A DNA stretch of 64,000 nucleotides, taken from the NCBI RefSeq assembly GCF_036248255.1, contig NZ_CP109178.1, positions 3,286,001 to 3,350,000 of the forward strand, in the 5' to 3' direction. The notes beneath the pieces are model-generated. The model searched no databases, had not been told where the DNA came from, and saw only the letters and a program-made list of their open reading frames with translations. This DNA comes from Streptomyces sp. NBC_01717. GTDB taxonomy: Bacteria; Actinomycetota; Actinomycetes; Streptomycetales; Streptomycetaceae. The position numbers and the translations under genes were made by a program. Shown piece by piece: positions 34,533-48,656 of the stretch (position 1 is its first letter; every line of letters begins with the position of its first letter).

Positions 34533-36404
34533 TTGAGCACCGAGACCCCCCTACGCCGAACCAGATTCAGATTCGGCCTGGCCACCACCACCCGTACGAA
34601 GGCGATGGCCGGCCTCACCGCACTACTGCTCCCCCTCGCCGCAATGGTCGGACTGGCCGCCCCCGCCCAGGCCGCCACCTCGGCGACCGCCACATACGTC
34701 AAGAAGTCCGACTGGGGCACCGGCTTCGAGGGTCAGTGGACGGTGAAGAACACCGGTACCACCGCCCTCAGTTCCTGGACCATCGAGTGGGACTTCCCCT
34801 CCGGCACGTCGGTCACGTCCGCCTGGGACGCCACTGTCACCAGCTCCGGAACCCACTGGACCGCCAAGAACGTCGGCTGGAACGGTACGGTCGCCCCCGG
34901 CGCCAGCGTCAGCTTCGGCTTCAACGGCGCCGGTCCCGGCGCCCCCACCGGCTGCAAGCTGAACGGCGCCTCCTGTGACGGCGGCAGCGTCCCCGGCGAC
35001 AACGCCCCCTCCGCGCCCGGCACTCCGACCGCGAGCAACATCACCGACACCGGTGTGAAGCTCACCTGGACAGCCGCCACCGACGACAACGGCATCAAGA
35101 ACTACGACGTGCTGCGCAACGGCAACAAGGTCACCACGGTCACCGGCCTGACCTACACCGACAGCGGGCTGACCGCCGGCAGCGACTACTCGTACACGAT
35201 CCAGGCGCGTGACACCGCCGACCAGACGGGCCCGGCCAGCGGCTCGGTGGCCGTGCACACCACGGGCGGCGGAGGAAACCCCGATCCCGGCAGCAAGGTC
35301 AAGCTCGGTTACTTCACCGAGTGGGGCGTCTACGACCGCAACTTCCACGTCAAGAACCTGGAGACCAGCGGCAGCGCCGCCAAGATCACGCACATCAACT
35401 ACTCCTTCGGCAACGTCGCCGGCGGCCAGTGCGCGATCGGCGACGCCTACGCCGCCTACCAGAAGACCTACGACGCGGCCTCCAGCGTCGACGGCACCGC
35501 CGACACCTGGGACCAGCCGGTGGCCGGCAACATCAACCAGCTGCGCGAGCTGAAGAAGAAGCACCCGGGCCTCAAGGTCATCTGGTCCTTCGGCGGCTGG
35601 ACCTGGTCCGGCGGCTTCACCCAGGCCGCGCAGAACCCCACCGCCTTCGCCAACTCCTGCTACAACCTGGTCGAGGACCCGCGCTGGGCCGATGTCTTCG
35701 ACGGCATCGACATCGACTGGGAATACCCCAACGCCTGTGGTCTGTCCTGTGACAGCAGCGGCGCCTCGGCCTTCAAGACCGTGGTCTCCGCGCTGCGGAC
35801 GAAGTTCGGCAGCTCCAACCTGGTAACCGCGGCCATCACCGCCGACGCCTCGTCCGGCGGCAAGATCGACGCGGCCGACTACGCGGGCGCGGCCCAGTAC
35901 GTCGACTGGTACAACGTGATGACGTACGACTTCTTCGGCGCCTTCGACGCGGACGGCCCGACCGCCCCGCACTCCCCGCTCACCTCGTACAGCGGCATCC
36001 CGCTGGACGGCTACAACAGCGACGCCGCCATCACCAAGCTCAAGGGCAAGGGCATCGCGGGCAGCAAGCTGAACCTCGGCATCGGCTTCTACGGGCGCGG
36101 CTGGACCGGCGTCACCCAGGCCACCCCGGGCGGCTCGGCGACCGGTCCCGCGCCCGGCAAGTACGAGCAGGGCATCGAGGACTACAAGGTGCTCAAGACC
36201 AGCTGCCCGGCCACCGACACCATCGCGGGCACCGCCTACGCCAAGTGCGGCAGCAACTGGTGGAGCTACGACACCCCGGCCACCATCGCCGGGAAGATGA
36301 CCTACGTGAAGAACCAGGGCCTCAAGGGGGCGTTCTTCTGGGAGTTCAGCGGGGACACCAGCAACGGTGAACTCGTCAGCGCGATCGACAGCGGCCTGAG
36401 GTAG
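34533..36404 (+). CDS. chiC: Secreted GH18 chitinase, CBM2-FnIII-GH18 (ChiC-like)
   Basis: The 623-residue protein has a signal peptide (1-47, ending 'APAQA'), a CBM2-type binding module (about 50-150), a fibronectin type III domain (about 160-244) and a GH18 catalytic domain (about 255-623) with 'DGIDIDWEYP' (catalytic E397). It hydrolyses chitin outside the cell. The domain order matches ChiC of S. lividans/S. coelicolor. TTG start with GAGGAG upstream. Transcription is from a classic direct-repeat chitinase promoter and ends at a strong hairpin. Confidence 0.94.
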   Translation: MSTETPLRRTRFRFGLATTTRTKAMAGLTALLLPLAAMVGLAAPAQAATSATATYVKKSDWGTGFEGQWTVKNTGTTALSSWTIEWDFPSGTSVTSAWDATVTSSGTHWTAKNVGWNGTVAPGASVSFGFNGAGPGAPTGCKLNGASCDGGSVPGDNAPSAPGTPTASNITDTGVKLTWTAATDDNGIKNYDVLRNGNKVTTVTGLTYTDSGLTAGSDYSYTIQARDTADQTGPASGSVAVHTTGGGGNPDPGSKVKLGYFTEWGVYDRNFHVKNLETSGSAAKITHINYSFGNVAGGQCAIGDAYAAYQKTYDAASSVDGTADTWDQPVAGNINQLRELKKKHPGLKVIWSFGGWTWSGGFTQAAQNPTAFANSCYNLVEDPRWADVFDGIDIDWEYPNACGLSCDSSGASAFKTVVSALRTKFGSSNLVTAAITADASSGGKIDAADYAGAAQYVDWYNVMTYDFFGAFDADGPTAPHSPLTSYSGIPLDGYNSDAAITKLKGKGIAGSKLNLGIGFYGRGWTGVTQATPGGSATGPAPGKYEQGIEDYKVLKTSCPATDTIAGTAYAKCGSNWWSYDTPATIAGKMTYVKNQGLKGAFFWEFSGDTSNGELVSAIDSGLR

Positions 36405-36449
36405 TCACCGCGGTCCTCGTGCAGTACAGCGCGTAACCCCGAAAAGCAG

Positions 36450-36482
36450 CCGGGGAGACAGGTCCGCCCCCTGTCTCCCCGG
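36450..36482 (+). terminator. Chitinase terminator
   Basis: A perfect 13-bp stem, CCGGGGAGACAGG / CCTGTCTCCCCGG, with a 7-nt loop is followed by TTCTTCGTT, 46 bp past the stop. Confidence 0.85.
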
Positions 36483-36584
36483 TTCTTCGTTGTGTCCGTG
36501 GCCGGGCCCGTACGTACGGGCCCTCAAGCCACGTTCAGCTTTCCGGACTTCATCCGGGGGACCCCCTGCCGACGAGGCCCCTTC

Positions 36585-37031
36585 TCAAGCGACGTTGACT
36601 CGCTGGCCGGGCGGAGCCGCCTCCAGCCAGGCGAGAAAACCGGTGAGGGCGTCCTCGCTCATCGCCAGCTCCAGGCGGGTCTCGCGGTGGAGACAGCCGA
36701 GCACGACGGCGTCGGAGAGCAGCGCCAGCTCCTCCTCGCCCTCGGGCAACCGCCGGGCGACCACCTCGATCGCGGAACGCTCAAGTACCCGGCGGGGCCG
36801 GGGAGCGTACGAGAAGACCCGGAACCAGTCGATCTTGTCACCGCTGTACCGGGCGACGCCGTACACCCAGCCCTTGCCCGAGAGATCGGGCTCGGCCGGC
36901 ACATTCCACCGCACGCTGCAGTCGAACGTCCCGCCGGAGCGCTGGATCAGCCGTCGGCGCAGGCCGAAGACGAAGAGACCCACCGCGACCAGTACGACGA
37001 CCAGGCCGCACACCCACAAAGCGAGGACCAT
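36585..37031 (-). CDS. DUF2550 family membrane protein
   Basis: The 148-residue protein has one N-terminal membrane segment (about 2-24, 'MVLALWVCGLVVVLVAVGLF') followed by a cytoplasmic domain with the family's 'WVYGVARYSGD' motif. DUF2550 proteins are found downstream of the ATP synthase genes in many actinobacteria; function is unknown. AGGAGG precedes the ATG. It is separated from atpC by a terminator-like hairpin, so it probably has its own promoter. Confidence 0.85.
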   Translation of the reverse strand: MVLALWVCGLVVVLVAVGLFVFGLRRRLIQRSGGTFDCSVRWNVPAEPDLSGKGWVYGVARYSGDKIDWFRVFSYAPRPRRVLERSAIEVVARRLPEGEEELALLSDAVVLGCLHRETRLELAMSEDALTGFLAWLEAAPPGQRVNVA

Positions 37032-37148
37032 CTCCACCGACCTCCTCGCATCGTCGAGTAACGGATACCGCCCGGACTGCAACTGCACCTGCATCGCCTC
37101 AGCCGCGGCACGGTCTGGAGAGTTCCAGTTCGGGCCGCGGCTGAGGGT

Positions 37149-37181
37149 AAAAACATTCGGCGGGGTGCTTAACGCACCGCC
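37149..37181 (-). terminator. Terminator of the ATP synthase operon
   Basis: On the minus strand GGCGGTGC, a GTTAA loop containing the atpC stop, and GCACCCCGCC form a bulged stem followed by GAATG and TTTTT. Confidence 0.65.
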
Positions 37182-37543
37182 ACCGCACGGAGTCGGACAT
37201 CGGCGCGACGCTCGGCGCCGCCGTCCGTCTCCGACTTCGCACGCTCCAGCGCACGCTCGGCGCGCTGGACATCGATCTCGTCCGCCAGCTCGGCGATCTC
37301 CGCCAGCAGCGACAGCTTGTCGTCCGCGAACGAGATGAAACCGCCGTGCACAGCCGCGACTACGGTTGAGCCCTCGCTCGTACGGATCGTCACCGGGCCC
37401 GACTCCAGCACACCGAGAAGCGGCTGGTGACCGGGCATGACGCCGATGTCGCCGGACGTGGTACGCGCGACGACCAGGGTGGCCTCGCCGGACCAGACAC
37501 TGCGGTCCGCGGCGACCAGCTCGACGTGCAGCTCAGCAGCCAA
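37169..37543 (-). CDS. atpC: ATP synthase F1 epsilon subunit
   Basis: The 124-residue rotor subunit couples gamma to the c-ring and can inhibit hydrolysis. The N-terminal beta-sandwich has the conserved 'GDIGVMPGHQPLL' and the C-terminal helical hairpin ends in a short charged tail. TTG start with GAGGAG upstream. Last gene of the atp operon, 110 bp after atpD. Confidence 0.95.
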   Translation of the reverse strand: MAAELHVELVAADRSVWSGEATLVVARTTSGDIGVMPGHQPLLGVLESGPVTIRTSEGSTVVAAVHGGFISFADDKLSLLAEIAELADEIDVQRAERALERAKSETDGGAERRADVRLRAVAVR

Positions 37544-37653
37544 GAGTGGCTCCTCGGGTCACCACCCGGCCGTTGCAGCCGGGTGTTGGGTCAATTCTAC
37601 GGGGCGTGGTGAGGGGGACGGGACGCACCCGCCCCCCTCGGTGAGCCATGGGC

Positions 37654-40010
<2,357 letters not shown>

Positions 40011-40013
40011 CGA

Positions 40014-41585
40014 TCAGCCCTCGCCCAGGAGCTTGCCGTCCGAGGTCTCGAACTGCTGCTTGAAGGCGGCGATCGCGTCGGCGATCGACTGCAGCGTGTC
40101 GTTCGACATCTTGCCGCCCTCGGCGATGCTGGTCAGGAGGTCCTTGCGCTCACGGCGCAGGTACTCCAGCAGCTCGCTCTCGAAGCGACGGATGTCCTCG
40201 ACCGGGACGTCGTCCATCTTGCCGGTGGTACCGGCCCAGACGGAGACGACCTGCTCCTCGACGGGCATCGGCTGGTACTGGGCCTGCTTCAGCAGCTCGA
40301 CCATGCGCTTGCCGCGCTCCAGCGACGCCTTCGAGGCCGCGTCCAGGTCGGAACCGAAGGCGGCGAACGCCTCCAGCTCGCGGAACTGGGCGAGGTCCAC
40401 ACGGAGACGGCCGGAGACCTGCTTCATGGCCTTGTGCTGGGCGGAGCCACCGACACGGGAGACCGAGATACCGACGTTCAGAGCCGGACGCTGGCCGGCG
40501 TTGAACAGGTCGGACTCCAGGAAGCACTGACCGTCGGTGATGGAGATGACGTTGGTCGGGATGAACGCCGACACGTCGTTCGCCTTGGTCTCGACGATCG
40601 GGAGGCCCGTCATCGAACCGGCACCCATCTCGTCGGAGAGCTTCGCGCAGCGCTCCAGCAGACGCGAGTGGAGGTAGAAGACGTCGCCCGGGTAGGCCTC
40701 ACGGCCCGGCGGACGGCGCAGCAGCAGCGACACGGCGCGGTAGGCGTCGGCCTGCTTCGAAAGGTCGTCGAAGATGATCAGGACGTGCTTGCCCTGGTAC
40801 ATCCAGTGCTGACCGATGGCCGAACCGGTGTACGGCGCAAGGTACTTGAAGCCGGCCGGGTCGGACGCCGGGGCGGCGACGATGGTCGTGTACTCGAGCG
40901 CGCCGGCCTCTTCGAGGGCACCGCGCACGGAGGCGATGGTGGAGCCCTTCTGACCGATGGCGACGTAGATGCAGCGCACCTGCTTGTTCACGTCGCCCGA
41001 GCGCCAGTTGTCGCGCTGGTTGATGATCGTGTCGACGGCCAGAGCGGTCTTACCCGTCTGACGGTCACCAATGATCAGCTGACGCTGGCCGCGGCCGATC
41101 GGCACCATGGCGTCGACGGCCTTGTAGCCGGTCTGCATCGGCTCGTGCACCGACTTACGGACCATGACGCCAGGGGCCTGCAGCTCGAGGGCGCGGCGGC
41201 TGTCGGTCGCGATCTCGCCGAGACCGTCGATCGGGTTGCCGAGCGGGTCGACGACGCGGCCGAGGTAACCCTCGCCGACGCCGACGGAGAGCACCTCACC
41301 GGTGCGCTGCACCGGCTGGCCCTCCTCGATTCCGCTGAACTCGCCGAGGACGATCGCACCGATCTCGCGCTCCTCGAGGTTGAGGGCGAGACCGAGGGTT
41401 CCGTCCTCGAACTTCAGCAGCTCGTTCGCCATGGCCGAGGGAAGGCCCTCGACCTTCGCGATGCCGTCGCCGGCAACGCTGACCGTACCGACCTCCTCGC
41501 GCGAGGCCGCGTCCGGCTTGTACGACTGGACAAAGTTCTCCAGCGCGTCCCGGATCTCCTCCGGCCGGATCGTGAGCTCCGCCAT
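40014..41585 (-). CDS. atpA: ATP synthase F1 alpha subunit
   Basis: The 523-residue non-catalytic nucleotide-binding subunit has Walker A 'GDRQTGKT' and the alpha/beta signature 'PAYPGDVFY'-like '[18 protein letters not shown]'. The start is the ATG opening '[10 protein letters not shown]', with GGAGAGCAGGG upstream; the frame stays open further but without support. It lies 133 bp after atpH, a long gap within this operon. Confidence 0.98.
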   Translation of the reverse strand: MAELTIRPEEIRDALENFVQSYKPDAASREEVGTVSVAGDGIAKVEGLPSAMANELLKFEDGTLGLALNLEEREIGAIVLGEFSGIEEGQPVQRTGEVLSVGVGEGYLGRVVDPLGNPIDGLGEIATDSRRALELQAPGVMVRKSVHEPMQTGYKAVDAMVPIGRGQRQLIIGDRQTGKTALAVDTIINQRDNWRSGDVNKQVRCIYVAIGQKGSTIASVRGALEEAGALEYTTIVAAPASDPAGFKYLAPYTGSAIGQHWMYQGKHVLIIFDDLSKQADAYRAVSLLLRRPPGREAYPGDVFYLHSRLLERCAKLSDEMGAGSMTGLPIVETKANDVSAFIPTNVISITDGQCFLESDLFNAGQRPALNVGISVSRVGGSAQHKAMKQVSGRLRVDLAQFRELEAFAAFGSDLDAASKASLERGKRMVELLKQAQYQPMPVEEQVVSVWAGTTGKMDDVPVEDIRRFESELLEYLRRERKDLLTSIAEGGKMSNDTLQSIADAIAAFKQQFETSDGKLLGEG

Positions 41586-41718
41586 CTGGGTTCCCTGCTC
41601 TCCTTGTTGGGCCCGAAGTTTCTTAAGGGGGTCTGGGGGCCGACCCCCAGGAATCTTCTGCAATTTCTGCACGGCCCAACCGGGCCGCTGGTCTTGCTTG
41701 TTCTGTTGCTGCGCTGCG

Positions 41719-42534
41719 TCAGCCGGCCATGCGACGGGTCGCCTCGTCGAGGCGCTCCGCGATGGTGCCGTTGATCAACTCGTCACCGACCCGCACCGCG
41801 ATCCCGCCGAGGACCGTCGGGTCCACATCGAGATTCAGGTGCATCGGCCGACCGTAGATCTTCGCCAGTGCGGCACCGAGGCGCTGCTTCTGCTGATCAC
41901 TCAGCGGCACTGCCGACGTGACCACGGCGACCATGCGGTCCCGGCGCTCCGCGGCAAGCTTGGAGAGGGACTCGAGTCCCGCTTCCAGGCTACGTCCCCG
42001 GGGCTGGGTCACAAGCCGCACGATGAGGCGCTCGGTGACGGGCCGCGCCTTGCCGCCGAGCAGGCTGCGCAGCAGCTCGCCCTTGGCGGCGGTGGACGCG
42101 GACCGGTTGGTGAGCGCGGCGCGCAGCTCCTTGTCGGAAGCCACGATCCGGCCGAACCGGAACAGCTCGTCCTCGACGTCGTCGAGGTCTCCGCTGCGCT
42201 GGGCGACGGTGAGGTCTGCGATGTTCGCCAGCTCCTCGACCGAGTCGACCAGGTCACGCGACTGCGACCAGCGGGAGCGGACCATGCCGGAGATCAGGTC
42301 GACGGTCTCGCCGCCCACCTGACCGCGCAGCAGTCGTCCGGCCAGCTCCGCCTTGGCCTCACCGGCCTGCGACGGGTCGGTCAGGACCCGCCTCAGTGAG
42401 ACCTCGCGCTGGAGCAGCGCCGTGACGGCGGCCAGCTCCTCGGCGAGCTTCGCCACGTCGACCGACGTGCTGTCGGTCAGCGCGTCGAGACGCTCACGTG
42501 CGGCAGCCAGTGCCTCGCGGCTCGCGCCGTTCAT
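41719..42534 (-). CDS. atpH: ATP synthase F1 delta subunit
   Basis: The 271-residue peripheral stalk subunit is about 90 residues longer than in E. coli; the extension is at the N-terminal side and typical of actinobacteria. The C-terminal OSCP-like end has '[19 protein letters not shown]'. Its ATG overlaps the atpF stop (ATGA). Confidence 0.96.
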   Translation of the reverse strand: MNGASREALAAARERLDALTDSTSVDVAKLAEELAAVTALLQREVSLRRVLTDPSQAGEAKAELAGRLLRGQVGGETVDLISGMVRSRWSQSRDLVDSVEELANIADLTVAQRSGDLDDVEDELFRFGRIVASDKELRAALTNRSASTAAKGELLRSLLGGKARPVTERLIVRLVTQPRGRSLEAGLESLSKLAAERRDRMVAVVTSAVPLSDQQKQRLGAALAKIYGRPMHLNLDVDPTVLGGIAVRVGDELINGTIAERLDEATRRMAG

Positions 42535-43073
42535 CGGACAGCCTCGGCCTTCGCCTCGAGCTCGTCGAGGAAACGGTCGACGGTGCCGCTCTGCCGGGCG
42601 TGGTCCTCGAGGGACTCGCCGACGAGCTTGCCGGCCAGGTCGGTGGCGAGCTTGCCCACGTCCTGACGCAGCGCAGCGGCCGCAGCCTTGCGGTCGGCCT
42701 CGATCTGGGCGTGGCCGGCAGCGATGATCTCCTCGCGCTGCCGCTGGCCTTCCGCCCGCATCTCCTGCAGGATCACGGCGCCCTGCTCCTGTGCCTCCTG
42801 GCGCAGGCGCGCGGCCTCGTGACGGGCCTCGGCGAGCTGAGCCTTGTACTGCTCAAGAACGCTCTGGGCCTCGGTCTGGGCCGCATCGGCCTTTTCGATA
42901 CCGCCTTCGATGGCCTCGCGGCGCTCGTCCAGAACCTTGTTGATGTTCGGGAGGAGCTTCTTGGCGAGGAAGCCGAAGACGATGAGGAAGGCGATGAGGC
43001 CGATGACGAGCTCGGGGATCGGCGGGATGAGAGGGTTTTCCATCTCAGCCGCGACCGTAAGCATCTGGCTCAC
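42531..43073 (-). CDS. atpF: ATP synthase Fo b subunit
   Basis: The 180-residue stator subunit has one membrane helix (about 21-40, 'LVIGLIAFLIVFGFLAKKLL') followed by a long charged amphipathic helix to about residue 165. GTG start with AAAGG about 8 nt upstream. It links the a subunit to delta and alpha. Confidence 0.96.
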   Translation of the reverse strand: MSQMLTVAAEMENPLIPPIPELVIGLIAFLIVFGFLAKKLLPNINKVLDERREAIEGGIEKADAAQTEAQSVLEQYKAQLAEARHEAARLRQEAQEQGAVILQEMRAEGQRQREEIIAAGHAQIEADRKAAAAALRQDVGKLATDLAGKLVGESLEDHARQSGTVDRFLDELEAKAEAVR

Positions 43074-43115
43074 GTCATTGCCTTTCGTCTAGTGGGCTGG
43101 TCGTGGATCCGAAGA

Positions 43116-44248
<1,133 letters not shown>

Positions 44249-44473
44249 CGCGGGCTCCTTCAGCGTGGCGCATAGGTACGGCAACCTCGTTGTGTCGGCG
44301 CGGCGTGGAGCCGCGGTTCGGCACTGGACTGGTGTTACGGATGTGTGAGCGGCAGTCAGGCATTGAGCCTCGCGATCGAGCAGGCGTCAGCTCACATGCC
44401 CGCGCCCGCAGTGCCGCAGTTGGAACCGGACGATAGCAGGGTCCGGAACGTGCACTTATTCCGCCCCTACCTT

Positions 44474-44911
44474 TCACGTCTGCGAGCCCGTGTTCTTGGG
44501 CTTGTCGCCCTGGTGGGACTCGGGCTCGACGTAAAGGATCTTGGCCTTCATGTGCGCACGCGCCTGTGCGCCGATCCACACGAGAGTCGTCGCAACCAGC
44601 GTGATCGCGAAGGCCTTCGGGTTGAACAGCGTCGTGTTCTTGAATGCGGCCACAAAGATGAACAGCAGCAGGAGCTGGGCTGTATACAGCATCAGCCCCA
44701 TCGCCTGGAACAAGTGGGGCAGGGACCTCGCGGTCCGTTGCAGGACCATGAGGCCGATCCCCATGAAGAGGATCACCACGATCGTCGCAACGACCGCGCC
44801 CAGGGCTCCCTTGCCGCCGGCAACGCCACCGCTGATGGCGGCGGCAACAGCGCCGGCGACAGCGGTGGGTACGGCGGCTTGAAGGAGAGTCCGGACGTCG
44901 TTGGACGGCAT
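44474..44911 (-). CDS. atpI: ATP synthase I-like membrane protein (AtpI)
   Basis: The 145-residue protein has about four membrane segments and heads the atp operon, as AtpI proteins do. In other bacteria AtpI helps assemble the c-ring or supplies magnesium; direct evidence for Streptomyces is lacking. GGAG precedes the ATG at 9 nt. A Rex-like operator lies 125 bp upstream. Confidence 0.88.
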   Translation of the reverse strand: MPSNDVRTLLQAAVPTAVAGAVAAAISGGVAGGKGALGAVVATIVVILFMGIGLMVLQRTARSLPHLFQAMGLMLYTAQLLLLFIFVAAFKNTTLFNPKAFAITLVATTLVWIGAQARAHMKAKILYVEPESHQGDKPKNTGSQT

Positions 44912-45035
44912 GGCGGCAGCTCCGCTTGCAGGGGGTGGGCAGTGTGTCGTCATGGACGAGCGTAGGCCCGGTTCGGGTCGATACCTCGGGCCGACAGAGC
45001 CTCTCATCAGGCTCCTTCGGCTCCGTCACCGGGCT

Positions 45036-45053
45036 TAGTGAACGGTATCACAA
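45036..45053 (-). promoter_or_regulatory. Rex-like (NADH/NAD redox) operator upstream of atpI
   Basis: On the minus strand the site reads TTGTGATACCGTTCACTA and matches the Streptomyces Rex consensus TTGTGAA-N4-TTCACAA at 12 of 14 defined positions. It lies in an AT-rich part of the 262-bp spacer ahead of the operon. Rex represses respiratory genes when NADH is low. Confidence 0.65.
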
Positions 45054-45173
45054 ACTATTTGATGAGGTCTTTACCAAGAAAGTGTGGTCGCTGTCACACA
45101 TGAGAGTTAACCCGCGCGTGTGAGCAAGACAACTCAACGCTTTGTCTGGTAATGCCCTTCGCTGCCCGAATCG

Positions 45174-46559
45174 TTAGCGGGCCGTATCGGCTTTGTGTCT
45201 CTCCGGGAGACGCGAACGGGGGCCGATCGCGGTCGCTCCGTTGACGCCGGAGACTCCCGCGACGACCCGGCGCCGCCCCTGGGGCTCGTCCGCGTCCTGC
45301 CCCATCTGCGCTTCCCTGGGCTCCTGTTGGGTCCCGTACGCAGACGAGGGCGTGGCTCCCGGCTCCTCGCCGCGGTGGCCTCGGCGGCGGTAACGAGGCG
45401 GCACAAAACGCTCCGCCCAGCGCGGTGCGCGCGGGGTGAAGCGAGGCATCAGCAGCAGGACCAGGCCCACCGCGCTCAGCCCCACGATGACCAGCACGAT
45501 CCACAGCGACGCCGAGTGCACGGAGTAACCGACCGTCCCGAAGGCGATGAGAGCCGACCAGAAGTACATGATCAGCACGGCCCTGCTGTGCGAATGGCCG
45601 ATCTCCAGCAGCCGGTGGTGCAGATGGCCACGGTCCGCCGCGAACGGCGACTGACCGTTCCAGGTACGCCGCACGATCGCCAGCACCAGGTCGGCCGCCG
45701 GGATCGCGATGATGGTCAGCGGCAGCAGCAGCGGGATGAAGACCGGCAGCATCGCGTGGGTCGCCTCACGCTCACTGCCCGCGAAGAGCTTCATCGCGTC
45801 CGGGTCGACCTGGCCCGTGACGGAGATCGCGCCGGCCGCCAGCACGAGGCCGATCAGCATCGATCCGGAGTCGCCCATGAAGATCCGGGCGGGATGCATG
45901 TTGTGCGGCAGGAAGCCGAGGCACATGCCCATCAGGATCGCGGTGAACAGCGTCGCCGGGGCGGCGGCCTCGATCATGTGCCCGTACCAGAGCCGGTACG
46001 TGTACAGGAAGGACGCGGCGGAGGCGATGCACACCATGCCGGCCGCCAGACCGTCCAGGCCGTCGACGAAGTTGACCGCGTTGATCGTGATGACGACCAG
46101 TGCGACGGTGAGCAGCGTGCCCTGCCACTGGGTGAGGGCGACCGTGCCGATGCCGGGGATCGGCAGCCAGAGGATCGTCAGACCCTGGATGACCATGACC
46201 GCGGCGGCGATCATCTGCCCGCCGAGCTTGATCAGCGCATCGATCTCGAACTTGTCGTCGAGGACGCCGATCAGCCAGATCAGGGCGGCACCGGAGAGCA
46301 GCGCCCGCGGCTCGTTGGAGAGCTGGAAGACGCCGTCGAGGTTGTACAGATGGTCCGCGACGATCAGTCCGGCGCACAGCCCGCCGAACATGGCGATGCC
46401 ACCGAGCCGCGGTGTCGGTTCTCGGTGCACGTCACGCGCACGGATCGCGGGCATCGCCCCGACCGCGATCGCGAACTTCCGCACCGGACCGGTCAGCAGA
46501 TAGGTCACCGCGGCCGTGACACACAGTGTCAGCAAGTAATCACGCACGGGCTGCCCCAC
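45174..46559 (-). CDS. MraY/WecA-like undecaprenyl-phosphate sugar-1-phosphate transferase
   Basis: The 461-residue membrane protein of the polyprenyl-phosphate GlcNAc-1-phosphate transferase superfamily has about eleven membrane segments and the cytoplasmic catalytic motifs 'GVLDDKFEID', 'NAVNFVDGLDGLAAG', 'MGDSGSM' and, near the end, 'FAADRGHLHHRL'. It starts glycan assembly on undecaprenyl phosphate, probably for a wall teichoic acid or arabinogalactan-like polymer. A disordered cytoplasmic tail (about 370-461) rich in Arg, Gly and Gln is extra to the family. GTG start. Being next to glyA and the atp operon matches other actinobacteria. Confidence 0.9.
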   Translation of the reverse strand: MGQPVRDYLLTLCVTAAVTYLLTGPVRKFAIAVGAMPAIRARDVHREPTPRLGGIAMFGGLCAGLIVADHLYNLDGVFQLSNEPRALLSGAALIWLIGVLDDKFEIDALIKLGGQMIAAAVMVIQGLTILWLPIPGIGTVALTQWQGTLLTVALVVITINAVNFVDGLDGLAAGMVCIASAASFLYTYRLWYGHMIEAAAPATLFTAILMGMCLGFLPHNMHPARIFMGDSGSMLIGLVLAAGAISVTGQVDPDAMKLFAGSEREATHAMLPVFIPLLLPLTIIAIPAADLVLAIVRRTWNGQSPFAADRGHLHHRLLEIGHSHSRAVLIMYFWSALIAFGTVGYSVHSASLWIVLVIVGLSAVGLVLLLMPRFTPRAPRWAERFVPPRYRRRGHRGEEPGATPSSAYGTQQEPREAQMGQDADEPQGRRRVVAGVSGVNGATAIGPRSRLPERHKADTAR

Positions 46560-46651
46560 AGATATCGCCGGCCATCTCAGCCCACACCTTAACTACGTCG
46601 GCCTCATGGTTGAGGACAAGGAGGTACGGCTGATGGTTGCACGAGCCACGT

Positions 46652-47917
<1,266 letters not shown>

Positions 47918-48014
47918 CTGACGGCTCCGGGCCTGGGACGGGGGTGCGCTGGCGTCAGATCCAAGGTAGGCCAGTACCCGGCTCGCTGCCTGCTGCGCGC
48001 TGCCCCCGGACGCG

Positions 48015-48656
48015 TCAGTGCGGGGCCGGTACACCCGTCAGTGCGGTGACCACCGGCTCCAGGGCCTGGTTGATCTCGTCGCCGACGGAGCGGAAGAACG
48101 TGATCGGGGCGCCGTACGGGTCGTACACCTCGTCGGCCTCGGCGGTGGGGGCCAGCAGCCAGCCGCGCAGCGCGGCTGCCGCACGGACCAGGGCGCGGGC
48201 GCGTTCGACGACGCCCTCGTCGCGCGGGTCGGGCAGCGTCGCGGGGTCTATGGCCCGGACCAGCCGGGTGAATTCCTTGAGCGTGAACGTCCTCAGGCCG
48301 GCCGAGTGACCCATCGAGATCACCTGGGCGCGGTGGTCGCGGGTGGCGGTGAGGACGAGGTCGGCACGGATCACGTGCTCGTCGAGCAGTTCCCGGCCGA
48401 CGAAGCCGGTGGCGTCGGCGCCGAAGTCGGCCAGGACGATCTCGGCGTTGGCCTCCATGGGGGCGCCTTCGTGCCCCCACGTGCCGGCGCTCTCCACGAT
48501 CAGGCCGCCGCTGAGCGGATCGCCGAGGCGGTCCACCAGGGCATGGCGGGTCAGCCGCTCGGTGATGGGCGAGCGGCAGACGTTGCCGGTGCTGACGTGG
48601 AGGATGCGGAAAGTGTCGGTCCGCCCCGCTATGCCACGCCCCTCAGGGGCGGTCAA
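48015..48656 (-). CDS. Low-molecular-weight protein-tyrosine-phosphatase-like protein, catalytic Cys replaced by Ser
   Basis: The 213-residue protein has the LMW-PTP fold. The P-loop C-X5-R reads 'HVSTGNVCRSP': S22 stands where the nucleophilic Cys belongs, while R28 and the Asp-Pro of the general-acid loop ('DPYGAP') are kept. Without the Cys, classical phosphatase chemistry is impossible, so it may be a substrate-trapping pseudo-phosphatase. The TTG start overlaps the Sua5 stop (TTGA), with GAGGTGG upstream. An in-frame sequence error is possible but would need to hit exactly this codon. Confidence 0.85.
   Translation of the reverse strand: MTAPEGRGIAGRTDTFRILHVSTGNVCRSPITERLTRHALVDRLGDPLSGGLIVESAGTWGHEGAPMEANAEIVLADFGADATGFVGRELLDEHVIRADLVLTATRDHRAQVISMGHSAGLRTFTLKEFTRLVRAIDPATLPDPRDEGVVERARALVRAAAALRGWLLAPTAEADEVYDPYGAPITFFRSVGDEINQALEPVVTALTGVPAPH

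Noticed and set aside
34623..35972. Minus-strand open frame inside the chitinase gene
   Set aside because: Gly/Val/Ala-rich shadow of the GH18 coding strand, without domain or start signal.
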